This document shows, one piece after another, positions 35,432 to 43,700 of a stretch of 64,000 bases of DNA. This DNA is from DT-111 sp965263225 (GTDB taxonomy: Bacteria > Bacteroidota > Bacteroidia > Chitinophagales > Saprospiraceae), in NCBI GenBank assembly GCA_965263225.1, contig CBDHHG010000028.1, forward strand, positions 186,001 to 250,000, given 5' to 3'. Each line of letters opens with the position of its first letter. Position 1 is the first letter of the stretch. The position numbers and the translations under genes are program-made. The notes under the pieces are model-generated. The model was not told where the DNA came from and did no database searches. It saw only the letters and a list, made by a program, of their open reading frames with translations.

Positions 35432-38400
35432 CTATTCCTTCACGAATTTCACCGGGAAACGCCCATCATCCGTGTTCAAGATGGCTAGATAGAAGCCTGG
35501 GGTCAGCTCTTGCACAGATAGTTGAATCTTGGATGTTGAGTTGGTATTATATTGCTTCACGAATTGGCCATTCAAATTAAAGATCTGTACAGAGCGAATG
35601 GCTACTCCTTCTATCTTCAACCCAAGTTCATCAATCACTGGGTTTGGGTAGAGCTGTACCAGCCTGCTGTTTCGTTTTGGATCATTATGGGCACTAGATA
35701 CGACCCCGTCGAGTGTGAAGGGGTCACTTAGCATACATAGGGGCTCCTGATTACTAAGTTGTACATGGTAAGTACCTGGCTCGCCTACCGGGAGTTGAGG
35801 CACCGTGGTATTCGACAAAAAAGATTCATCAAAGAACCAATCATAGGCATAGTTGGCCGGAAGATAGTGGGGCTGAACACCGTTTACAATGGCTAGAAAC
35901 TGTTGATCGAAAGTATCGATACTGATTTCTAACGGACGTAAGCCAACCAGTTCTACAACCAAAGGAGGACTTACTTGTCCATCTACTTCTTGTGTGATAT
36001 ATAGACTACTATTGAATCCGTAATAATCAGAACTTGGTTGGAAGGTATTTCCCTCGGCGATTAGTTCTTCCTTTTGTGGTTCTAGAAACCATTTTATATT
36101 CTCTCCTTCAACCGTGAGCGTTTCTACTGCTGCAAAATCGGAAAGGCATATCGTATAACGGTTTTGCTCAATGCTAGGTGGAGGTACTAAAGTGGGGAAT
36201 TCAATAGCTTGGGATACGATGGGACATAAGCGCCCGGAGTGATCTATCTCCGCTCTATAAGTGCCGGGCTGTTCAACAATGAACCATTCCTGTTTACCCT
36301 CCAAAACCAGTGTATCATTGCGAAACCACTTGACAGTTTCATAATATTCCTCTGACTTGAAACGAAGATAGCCTTCTAGGTTTTCAATAAGGAAAGTTTG
36401 GACTTCCAAAGGTTCTAACTCGTATACGTTCCAAAAGATGTTGCCATCCTCTGAATAAACATTCAGCTCTTGAAAGTCATCGCTCGGGGGAATGTACACG
36501 CTATCAGTGACATAGAAGGCTTGCCCGTTGAAATTAGCGATGCTGATTAAACGATTGGCCTTCAAGGTATAGCCGCCAACTTGACAATCCTGCGTCAACT
36601 CAATACTTGGCGCACGTCGGACTTGTAGGGTATTTGTAGTGCTTTCGCAACCGTTGTCGATTACGGCATAGTAAGTTCCTTCTTCTGTTACATCTAATCC
36701 TTGTATCTGTGTAGTGGCAATTAAAGCTCCATCCTTGTACCAACGGAAAGCTCGAGTATGGGGTAGTCCGGTAAAGGATTGTAAATAGAGATGGATAGGT
36801 CCCTCTGCATTATAGGTTTGCAGTAACTGTGCCGTTGCGGGGTTGTTTTCTGTAACCGTCAATTGAGCCACGTCCTGGGGTTCGCCTTCTTCTTCGTACA
36901 CAAGATAGAATTGACCAGGGGAACTGGGACGGTAATTGTCCCCCACGTGAAGCAAGGATTCTAAATCAGGAGAATCATACCACTTGAGATTTTCCAATCC
37001 TAATTCGATGTTTTGTATGGTTCCACAAAACCAGATACAACTATCGGTAAAAGGAATGCGTTGTTCTTCCTCTATTGTAAAGTAGCGTGGTTCGCTGTCA
37101 ACTAATGAATATCTATTAAACATGCCATGTTGTACGATCATTTTATAATCTCCAGGTTCTAGAATCTTATCGTTATACCAGCTTAGGTCATCAGATTCCA
37201 AGGAGAATATTTCTTGGTGGACTAACACTGGACGTTCAACATCCTCACGCCATATTTTTACTATAGCCGATTTGCGTTCCTGGCCTCCTGGAGGGAAGTG
37301 AAATTGAAATTTTTGTAGGTGAAAAGCAAAACTAGTGTCTTGACTGGGGGATGTAATCAGAGGTTTTGTGGCAACATCTCCACTCCAACCGATATGGGCA
37401 ACCGTATACTCACATAGAGCATAATAGGTCTCAGGTCCACTGCCCGCTACAGCATTATTTACCATGAGGCAAGTCTGTTTACCCTCACAACCGTTACCTA
37501 TGTTATTCAGGTTACTAATTCCGTTATACTTGACATTGATATTGCTTTGGCAAGTGGAATTGAGATATTCATCAAAAGCGTGGAAAATATGTGCGATTTC
37601 ATGTCCATACAGAGAATAGGGCGAACGGCTGCTAAGAAAAGTATAGGGGCCACCTAGATAAGCATGTGCCCTGATCCTCCCCCGGCCAGCATGATCATAA
37701 TGTACACCGATCGTAAAGGCTCCATCAGCGGCAGTCAAACGCCTTTGGTCAAAATTGAATTCATCTCCTACATAGAAGCCCTCATCATAGCCAAGTTTGG
37801 CAAGTACAGCTTTGTTCATTTCCAATACCTGACCAGAATAGGTCTCAAAGTTCCCAAAGTGTAAATTAGGCTCTCGACCTTGACCAAGGACAGGGCTTCG
37901 CTCCAGCCATTGAGGAGTAAAAGTTACGTCTATGCCATACCGAAAGGCGGTGTATGCCCAAGTATGCAGAGATCTAAGAATACTAATCTTTTCTTCCAGT
38001 AAAGCTGTAGCTGTCCAGGTATAATAATTGGGGTCACTGGAACCATCACTTTCTACGAAAAGGACCGTACAGGTCATCAAGCCCGCCATTCTTTCGCTAT
38101 TCCACTGATTGGGGTAGGTAGTGGTTTCTAAGTTTTTTTCTAGATCTTCCGCAGCTAAGTGATTGTGGGCATGGGGGTGCGTATGGGGATGTGGTTCTTC
38201 AATACGTTCATCTTCTTCAAATAATCGTTGGAAATACTGACTCAAAGGAGCCGGAATATGTTTGGCATTTTCCAGCTCATCTAGCGTCCAGATTTCTTGG
38301 ATACCTGGATGGTCAATGGGAACTTCCGATGTGCTACCGTACACCAGAAAGTTAGGGGTATATAGCAAAGAGAAAACACGTTGATCATTGTCTTCAGACT

Positions 38401-38533
38401 TAATAAAAGACCTTGCTTCTTCATACGAAGCGAAATCCGTTTCTAAAATGGACCAAAACAAGGGTTGCCCATACATGGACTGCGTAAATAAAAAGCAGAA
38501 AAGGAGTGTGAAACGCTTGTTGGTAAGTGCCAT
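35432..38533 (-). CDS. T9SS-exported metallopeptidase-like protein (M64-like motif) with C-terminal sorting domain
   Basis: The ATG at 38533 gives 1033 residues and precedes a good signal peptide (FTLLFCFLFTQSMYG); the frame upstream to 38611 does not look like signal sequence. A His-rich linker EEPHPHTHPHAHNH lies at about residue 115-130. The motif HEIAHIFHAFDEY (near residue 310) has the zinc-binding HExxH followed by a DEY, as in M64-type peptidases. Several Ig-like or beta-sandwich modules follow (about 500-930). The last 80 residues are a type A T9SS sorting domain (QLYPNPVIDELGLKI, VQIFNLNGQFVKQY, LTPGFYLAIL). It should cross the outer membrane through the type IX system and act outside. 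Peptidase activity is inferred from one motif. Confidence 0.85.
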   Translation of the reverse strand: MALTNKRFTLLFCFLFTQSMYGQPLFWSILETDFASYEEARSFIKSEDNDQRVFSLLYTPNFLVYGSTSEVPIDHPGIQEIWTLDELENAKHIPAPLSQYFQRLFEEDERIEEPHPHTHPHAHNHLAAEDLEKNLETTTYPNQWNSERMAGLMTCTVLFVESDGSSDPNYYTWTATALLEEKISILRSLHTWAYTAFRYGIDVTFTPQWLERSPVLGQGREPNLHFGNFETYSGQVLEMNKAVLAKLGYDEGFYVGDEFNFDQRRLTAADGAFTIGVHYDHAGRGRIRAHAYLGGPYTFLSSRSPYSLYGHEIAHIFHAFDEYLNSTCQSNINVKYNGISNLNNIGNGCEGKQTCLMVNNAVAGSGPETYYALCEYTVAHIGWSGDVATKPLITSPSQDTSFAFHLQKFQFHFPPGGQERKSAIVKIWREDVERPVLVHQEIFSLESDDLSWYNDKILEPGDYKMIVQHGMFNRYSLVDSEPRYFTIEEEQRIPFTDSCIWFCGTIQNIELGLENLKWYDSPDLESLLHVGDNYRPSSPGQFYLVYEEEGEPQDVAQLTVTENNPATAQLLQTYNAEGPIHLYLQSFTGLPHTRAFRWYKDGALIATTQIQGLDVTEEGTYYAVIDNGCESTTNTLQVRRAPSIELTQDCQVGGYTLKANRLISIANFNGQAFYVTDSVYIPPSDDFQELNVYSEDGNIFWNVYELEPLEVQTFLIENLEGYLRFKSEEYYETVKWFRNDTLVLEGKQEWFIVEQPGTYRAEIDHSGRLCPIVSQAIEFPTLVPPPSIEQNRYTICLSDFAAVETLTVEGENIKWFLEPQKEELIAEGNTFQPSSDYYGFNSSLYITQEVDGQVSPPLVVELVGLRPLEISIDTFDQQFLAIVNGVQPHYLPANYAYDWFFDESFLSNTTVPQLPVGEPGTYHVQLSNQEPLCMLSDPFTLDGVVSSAHNDPKRNSRLVQLYPNPVIDELGLKIEGVAIRSVQIFNLNGQFVKQYNTNSTSKIQLSVQELTPGFYLAILNTDDGRFPVKFVKE

Positions 38534-38861
38534 TGAGAAACGGCCTATCCATCCGGACTGTAGGCTTTCTTGCATCTGGAGATTGTTTTTTGTGAATAAG
38601 CTGGAAATCACCTAAAGAATGACCCAAGTTCAGAACTTTTATCCGATTGGGTATCTATTTATTGGTATTAAAAGTTAGACACAACAGTGGAAGACTTGGG
38701 TTGGGTAATACTGCTAAATATTGTGGTTTGGGGAGGTGTTCCTCCTAACGACAAGGCCCAGGAAAGATAGGGGGATTCATCGGCTTTGTCAAGTCCAGAA
38801 GAGTATCTGGTAGAAGCGTTTTAGGTTGACTATTATTAAAAGAAGCGGGGTGTGTGATGGC
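38534..38861. other. Gap upstream of the T9SS cargo gene
   Basis: This 328-bp stretch lies between the DUF1801 gene end (38862) and the T9SS gene start, both on the minus strand. It holds a short stem GGAGG/CCTCC with a 4-base loop at about 38736-38749, which could end the DUF1801 transcript. No consensus promoter or open frame of interest was found. Confidence 0.4.
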
Positions 38862-39206
38862 TTAGTACAATTGTAAGGCCATTTGGAAAATCTGATCTAA
38901 TACAGCTAGTGGAAGATCTTCTTGAGGTTGGATCGTCATCGTCTTCATCTTATTTCGGTTTCCCAGTTCCAGCTTCGGATGCTCAATGTCGATTCCCTTG
39001 TACATACCAATGTACGGGAGGTAGGTCTTCTTGTCGACCCACAAATAGCAAAATAGCTTCCCCTTGTATCGAAACATCGGCATGCGATGAGTCCAGGTTT
39101 CGGTCATATGCTCATTGTAGCTCAAGATATATCTTCGGAGGGCAAGCATGCACTCCCGGTTGGGCTCTTCTTGACTTAGGTAATAGCCATTAAGTTCACT
39201 TAACAT
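38862..39206 (-). CDS. DUF1801 domain protein
   Basis: The ATG at 39206 gives 114 residues; a GTG at 39236 lies inside a stem-loop and was rejected. The sequence matches the DUF1801 (YdhG/YjbR-like) type: RRYILSYNEHMTETWTHRMPMFRYKGKLFCYLW with a later LPYIGMYKG. Proteins of this type are small cytosolic alpha/beta proteins without known enzyme activity and are often found near GyrI-like or AraC-type genes, as here. The upstream neighbour on the same strand is the GyrI-like protein, 67 bp away. Confidence 0.8.
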   Translation of the reverse strand: MLSELNGYYLSQEEPNRECMLALRRYILSYNEHMTETWTHRMPMFRYKGKLFCYLWVDKKTYLPYIGMYKGIDIEHPKLELGNRNKMKTMTIQPQEDLPLAVLDQIFQMALQLY

Positions 39207-39224
39207 AACTCTATTTTTTACTGA

Positions 39225-39259
39225 GGGTCTGGACACTCACCGCCTGAGTATCCAGACCC
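39225..39259. terminator. 15-bp stem-loop between GyrI-like and DUF1801 genes
   Basis: GGGTCTGGACACTCA at 39225-39239 and TGAGTATCCAGACCC at 39245-39259 pair with one mismatch over a 5-base loop. It starts 14 bp after the GyrI-like stop codon (39273, minus strand). On the minus strand it is followed by A rather than T residues, so it is not a classical intrinsic terminator. It may terminate weakly or protect the 3' end. Confidence 0.5.
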
Positions 39260-39272
39260 TGAGTGAGCATGA

Positions 39273-39737
39273 TTAACCAACTTGGACACCTACAAAGATG
39301 TCCACTTCAGCTGCATTGGGATCGCTGGCTTTTTCACCATATACCTCAAAATCTGTTTGATAGGTACGATCTAAATCCGTCTCCCAAATCTTGAACCATT
39401 GATTAATGATAATGCCATCCGATAATTTGCCTTTGGGCGTGAATTGTTCGTAATAACCGGCGGGGACTTCTATGCCTTTCATGCCAGTTGGGATCTCATC
39501 CAAATTAGCAACGGGGCATCCGATCAAGGTGGTGTATGGCTCATTGTGATCTCCTTCGTACTCGGTGTAAGCACAGTATACGGTTTCTCCTATTTTATTG
39601 GGGATTTTTTGGGCGATACTTTCATTCATAAAGCGTTGCCACAATGCTGGGATGTCTTGTGCTGCGCGGTTCTCCTGGTTACTGGTACGAACGCTGATAC
39701 CAACTAGTTTGAAACTGTCTAATTGCTTTGTTTCCAT
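39273..39737 (-). CDS. GyrI-like / AraC effector-binding domain protein
   Basis: The ATG at 39737 gives 154 residues and is preceded by AAAAAAAGGA, a purine-rich leader, so it is preferred over an in-frame start 24 bp upstream. The protein is a stand-alone small-molecule-binding domain of the SOUL/GyrI fold found on AraC-type regulators. Characteristic segments are FKLVGISVRT at the start, ALWQRFM, and VPAGYYEQFTPKGKL ahead of a C-terminal DIFVGVQV strand. There is no DNA-binding domain. Free-standing members bind hydrophobic compounds or modulate gyrase, but the role here is unknown. Confidence 0.85.
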   Translation of the reverse strand: METKQLDSFKLVGISVRTSNQENRAAQDIPALWQRFMNESIAQKIPNKIGETVYCAYTEYEGDHNEPYTTLIGCPVANLDEIPTGMKGIEVPAGYYEQFTPKGKLSDGIIINQWFKIWETDLDRTYQTDFEVYGEKASDPNAAEVDIFVGVQVG

Positions 39738-40050
39738 GTTATCCTTTTTTTGTTGGTACAAAGCTAAAGGGGGAGACTGACAGCCGTATGTCAGGGGTAG
39801 CGCAAGGTGTGAAAAAATAATAAAACATTATTCGCTAGGATCAATTCCAAGTTTTTCAAATCATCTAAATCGAAAAGGCTGATAAAATGAAGTAGTAGCC
39901 CATCTATTTCTATCACCTCCTTATTGGGATATGCCTCGGAAATGGAGACACTTACTTAGCTCGACTTTCGCATTTTATGCTAATCCAAAAAATAGATTTA
40001 GCCATTCCTTAGAGCGGGTTGCCGGCAAAAAACTGTTTGATGCGTCGCGC

Positions 40051-40115
40051 TTGAGTTGATTACTCAACTAGCTAAGCAAGTTTTTTTAGCTAGGCTCTTT
40101 GAGTCACTGACTCAA
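40051..40115. repeat. Paired TTGAGT-N5-ACTCAA palindromes around a nested stem
   Basis: TTGAGTTGATTACTCAA (40051-40067) and TTGAGTCACTGACTCAA (40099-40115) share the same 6-bp arms and 5-bp spacing, 48 bp apart. Between them CTAGCTAA (40068-40075) pairs with TTAGCTAG (40086-40093). The inner halves of the outer palindromes can also pair with one another, so the whole block can fold as one long hairpin or as two small ones plus a central stem. Confidence 0.6.
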
Positions 40116-40287
40116 GCCAACCCAGAAGAATTTTGCTTCCTTTTTTTCGACTGAAAAAGGAAGTCGCTGAAGGCGAAGTCAAGCTTTAAGGCATTAATAA
40201 TCAAGTGTTTAAAACATAAACAGGTATCTTTTACATGGCTTTTATTCATTTTTGACAATCGCCTCAAAAACGAATCAAAAAACGCTT

Positions 40288-40323
40288 GTCCCGTAAACTC
40301 TCTCCGTTCAAACAATACGGGAC
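40288..40323. repeat. 8-bp inverted repeat
   Basis: GTCCCGTA at 40288-40295 is matched by TACGGGAC at 40316-40323, with a 20-bp spacer. It is part of the palindrome-rich gap and spans the start of the weak minus-strand open frame. Confidence 0.45.
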
Positions 40324-40359
40324 GGCCACCCGCTCTTAAGTACTGGCAACAGTCGTTTT

Positions 40360-40398
40360 AATTTTGAACATCAGGTTTCAAGATGGATGTTCAAAATT
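40360..40398. repeat. 13-bp perfect inverted repeat
   Basis: AATTTTGAACATC at 40360-40372 is the exact reverse complement of GATGTTCAAAATT at 40386-40398, with a 13-bp spacer. There is no following T-run and no gene end nearby, so a terminator is unlikely. Confidence 0.55.
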
Positions 40399-40715
40399 GA
40401 GGTAAGAATCCATCAACCTCTACAAAACTGTTTATTGATGAAAATAAACAACTAGTTATCAATGAGTTAGGGTAATAACGGGATTTGTCCTCCTCTCCAG
40501 TAAGCCATTAAAGCTTTTCAAAATGCTAAAGTCGAGCTTAGGGTACTTCCAAAATCGCAATTGCGACTGCAAGATATTAGACTACGTCACCTAATAATCA
40601 TTAGGACCTAGAATTTATTGGAAGTGGATGCCCGCGCCTGTTTTGCCATTTTGTTTCCGTGAATTTTGAATTACCTTTAGGTAGAAGTCCCAGTTGTAAA
40701 AGTTGAATAATCCCT

Positions 40716-43700
40716 GTGATAAAAAAAATAGCTTATAAGGTAGGAATCTGGCTTTTACTGGCCATATCGCTTTTACTGCTACTAGTACTCATCGCTCAGT
40801 GGAAGCCGGTACAAGAGGCGGCTGCGCGGCAGGTGGTTACCTGGCTTAGCGAGAAACTGGATACGGAGGTTCAGGTAGAGGAATTCGGGTGGAGCCGCTT
40901 CCAATGGTTGGAAATGAAGGGGATTCTTCTGCGAGACCAGGAGGCAGATACTTTGTTGGCAGTCAACCGCCTGTCGGTTCATTTTAGCCCCTTGAAGTTG
41001 CTAAGGAATCAACTAATTGCCGATCAAATCCAGCTTTTCGGACTGCTTGTCAACTTACACCAAGATTCACTTGGACAATCGAATTACGATTTTATCTCGG
41101 AGGCATTTGGATACCAAGAGCCACAACCCGATACGACTGAAAGCCCCAACAACTGGCTGATCCAACTTGATAAAATTTCTCTCAAAAAGGCACGTTTTTC
41201 ATACCTGGACCGCATGAATTCTACGGAAATGACTGCGGGAATGGTGGGGATGGAAGCAAGTATTCAAGGCTTGGACCTTGCTGCACAATCTCTGGTTTTG
41301 GGCCGTTTGGATATTGACAGTCCGCTTATTCACTATGTTGAATTTGGGCGGGAACCGATCCAAGATACCTTACAGGCTAGTATTCAACCGCCGGCTTTCC
41401 CCGATCTAGGTTGGCAGATCCAAATACTGCAATCTAGCATGGACGGAGGGCAGATCATCTACGACAAAGGAAAGCCAGACAATACCCGCCCAACAGCTTT
41501 TGATCCTACTCATATCAGCTTAGCTCAGATTCATTGGGATATTGAAAAGGTCCAGGTGGAGGACAAAAAAATCGCAGCTGCGATTCGCGCTATAGCTTTT
41601 ACAGAGGGCTCCGGCTTTGTCTTGGAGCAATTACAAGGGGAATTACTTTGCACGGATACCTCGTCTGCTATTCAGAACCTTACCTTGCGAACGCCAAATT
41701 CTGAAATTCGTCAATCTTCTACTATTACCTATCCAACCTGGGCCGCCTTGTTTTCCATAACCGATACTTCCCAATTGTATCTCCCCGAAGATATTGGTAT
41801 TTCTGTCCAATTGGATCAGCTAAAGCTATCGCCAAGGGATATAGCTTTTTTCATTCCAGCCACCGCTTCACGCTTAGCTACATCCCCTCTGGAAGCAAAA
41901 TTGGATGTTCGAGGGAGCTTGGCAAATTTGGTGGTCAAGGACTTGGAGTTGAAAAAGGGACAGCGATCTCGACTAAAAGGAGAGGGGCGTATTCGGGAAA
42001 TTCTTGATCCTACCCACTTAAACTTTGATTGGGTGATAAAAGATCTAGTAGCTGCGCAGACTGATCTACAGCCCTTCCTAAGAGATCTGGATTTTTCCGA
42101 AGGCTTGGAGGATTGGGGATTGCTGCAAATGCGTGCCAAAGTGTACGGTGATCTGAAAGCCCTCCAGGTCGGAGCTTTGCAGTTCCAATCGAAGAATGGC
42201 CCCTTTTGGGCGGGAGCGATTTCCACCAAAGGATTACCAGATTACGAAAATGCCTGGTTTCGCTTTGAACTGGATACCCTACACACCGAGGTTCAGCACT
42301 GGAAGGGCTTCACAACCCAAGATTTACCGAGCTTCCTGGACAGCCTTGGGCAACTGGAAATGAGCGGAACCCTTGAGGGGAACATTCGTCAATTTGCTAC
42401 AGACCTACGTTTAAATTCCGGTGTCGGTTTGCTACAAACCAAAGCCCGCTTTGATTTTGAGCAGGATTATTCTAATGCGAGCTACAGTGGTGACCTGCAA
42501 CTATCCAACTTTGGTTTGGGTAAAATAGGCCGGGATAGCCTGTTGGGGCCCGCCAATTTAGCCGTTAATTTTGAAGGACGAGGTCTGGCAGCAGCAGAAT
42601 GGAATACCAGCCTGACTGCTAAGTTTGATGATTTGACCTACCAGGGATATACCTTTGACGAGCTGCTATTGGATGCTGCGCTGGAGCCGAACCTTGTCCA
42701 GGTAGATATCCGTATGGATGACCCTAACTTAGGCTTTCGCTACGAGGGGCGCATCCCCGTAGAGGATACTACATCAGGGTATCGATTTGATGTGGAATTG
42801 GAGGCAATTAAATTGAAGCCTCTGGGCTTGTCAAATATGCCTCTTGTTCTTGCCTTCGACCTACATGCAGATATCAATAACTTTCAGGTCGATCAGTTGG
42901 AAGGCGGACTGCTTTTCAGCGATGTAACGATCCAGGACACCCTTCACACTTATCAAACGGATTCCATTATGGCAGTCGCTACCAGCAGCGAAAGTAACAA
43001 TCGTTCCCTGGCGTTTGATAGTGATCTACTGCAATTTGATTTAAAAGGCGATTATAAATTGAGTCAGCTTTCTAAGGAAGTATTGGCCTGGGCGAGTCGA
43101 TATTTTCCGTTGGATGAACTGGTGATGACTCCGGATTCCCTGGCTTGGTCTGAGAAGACCGATTTGAAAGCCTCCTTGCAGATTAAAGATCCTACAAGTT
43201 TAACCCGAATGGTACTGCCTGAACTGAGGAAACTGGACCGCCTGGAGGCTGGGCTGACCTTCCGACCTGCTTCCAGGTCCTGGGATTTTGCCCTGGATCT
43301 ACCGGCATTGCAATATGCAACTTTGCAGCTGGATAGCTTGCGTATCCGGTCTGCTCCAAGCCATTCTGGGGTGCGAACTACGGTGGATTTCCAGCAGTTA
43401 CAGTCGGGAGAAAACCTCAAACTTCCCTCACCCAGCCTTCATGCTTTTGTGCGAAACGACAGCCTGTGGTTAGATATCAAGTCCCTTGAACAAGCAGACA
43501 GTCTACTTTGGCGCGCGGCCGGCACATTGGCGGCTCAGGAGGAGAGTTGGCGTTTCCGTTTTGAACCGCTTGTTCGTTTAAACGGTGCAGACTGGGGTAT
43601 CGATCCTGCTCATGAAATGGTGTTCAAGCCAGCGGAAGGATGGCAGATTCAGGGTTTTGAGTTGAATAATGGAGCAGAATCCGTCAGCATTGATGGCGTT

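Larger units (their letters stand above)
39738..40715. other. 978-bp gene-free region rich in inverted repeats
   Basis: No convincing gene was found. A minus-strand frame at 40112-40315 is open for 67 codons (start MFERREFTGQAFFDSF if TTG is used), and the frame runs upstream to about 40357. It has no recognised domain and may be a remnant. The region holds at least three separate inverted-repeat structures, listed individually (40051-40115, 40288-40323, 40360-40398). The last 60 bp form the tamB leader with a near-consensus TACCTTTA. Such density of palindromes suggests a mobile-element remnant, a repetitive element family or structured RNA. Confidence 0.5.

Noticed and set aside
40112..40315. 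Transposase remnant in the palindrome-rich gap
   Set aside because: The short translation has no DDE, HTH or other transposase motif. The inverted repeats alone do not prove a mobile element.
41816..42229. 137-codon minus-strand frame within tamB
   Set aside because: It is fully antisense to the strongly supported tamB gene and its composition mirrors the sense codons.
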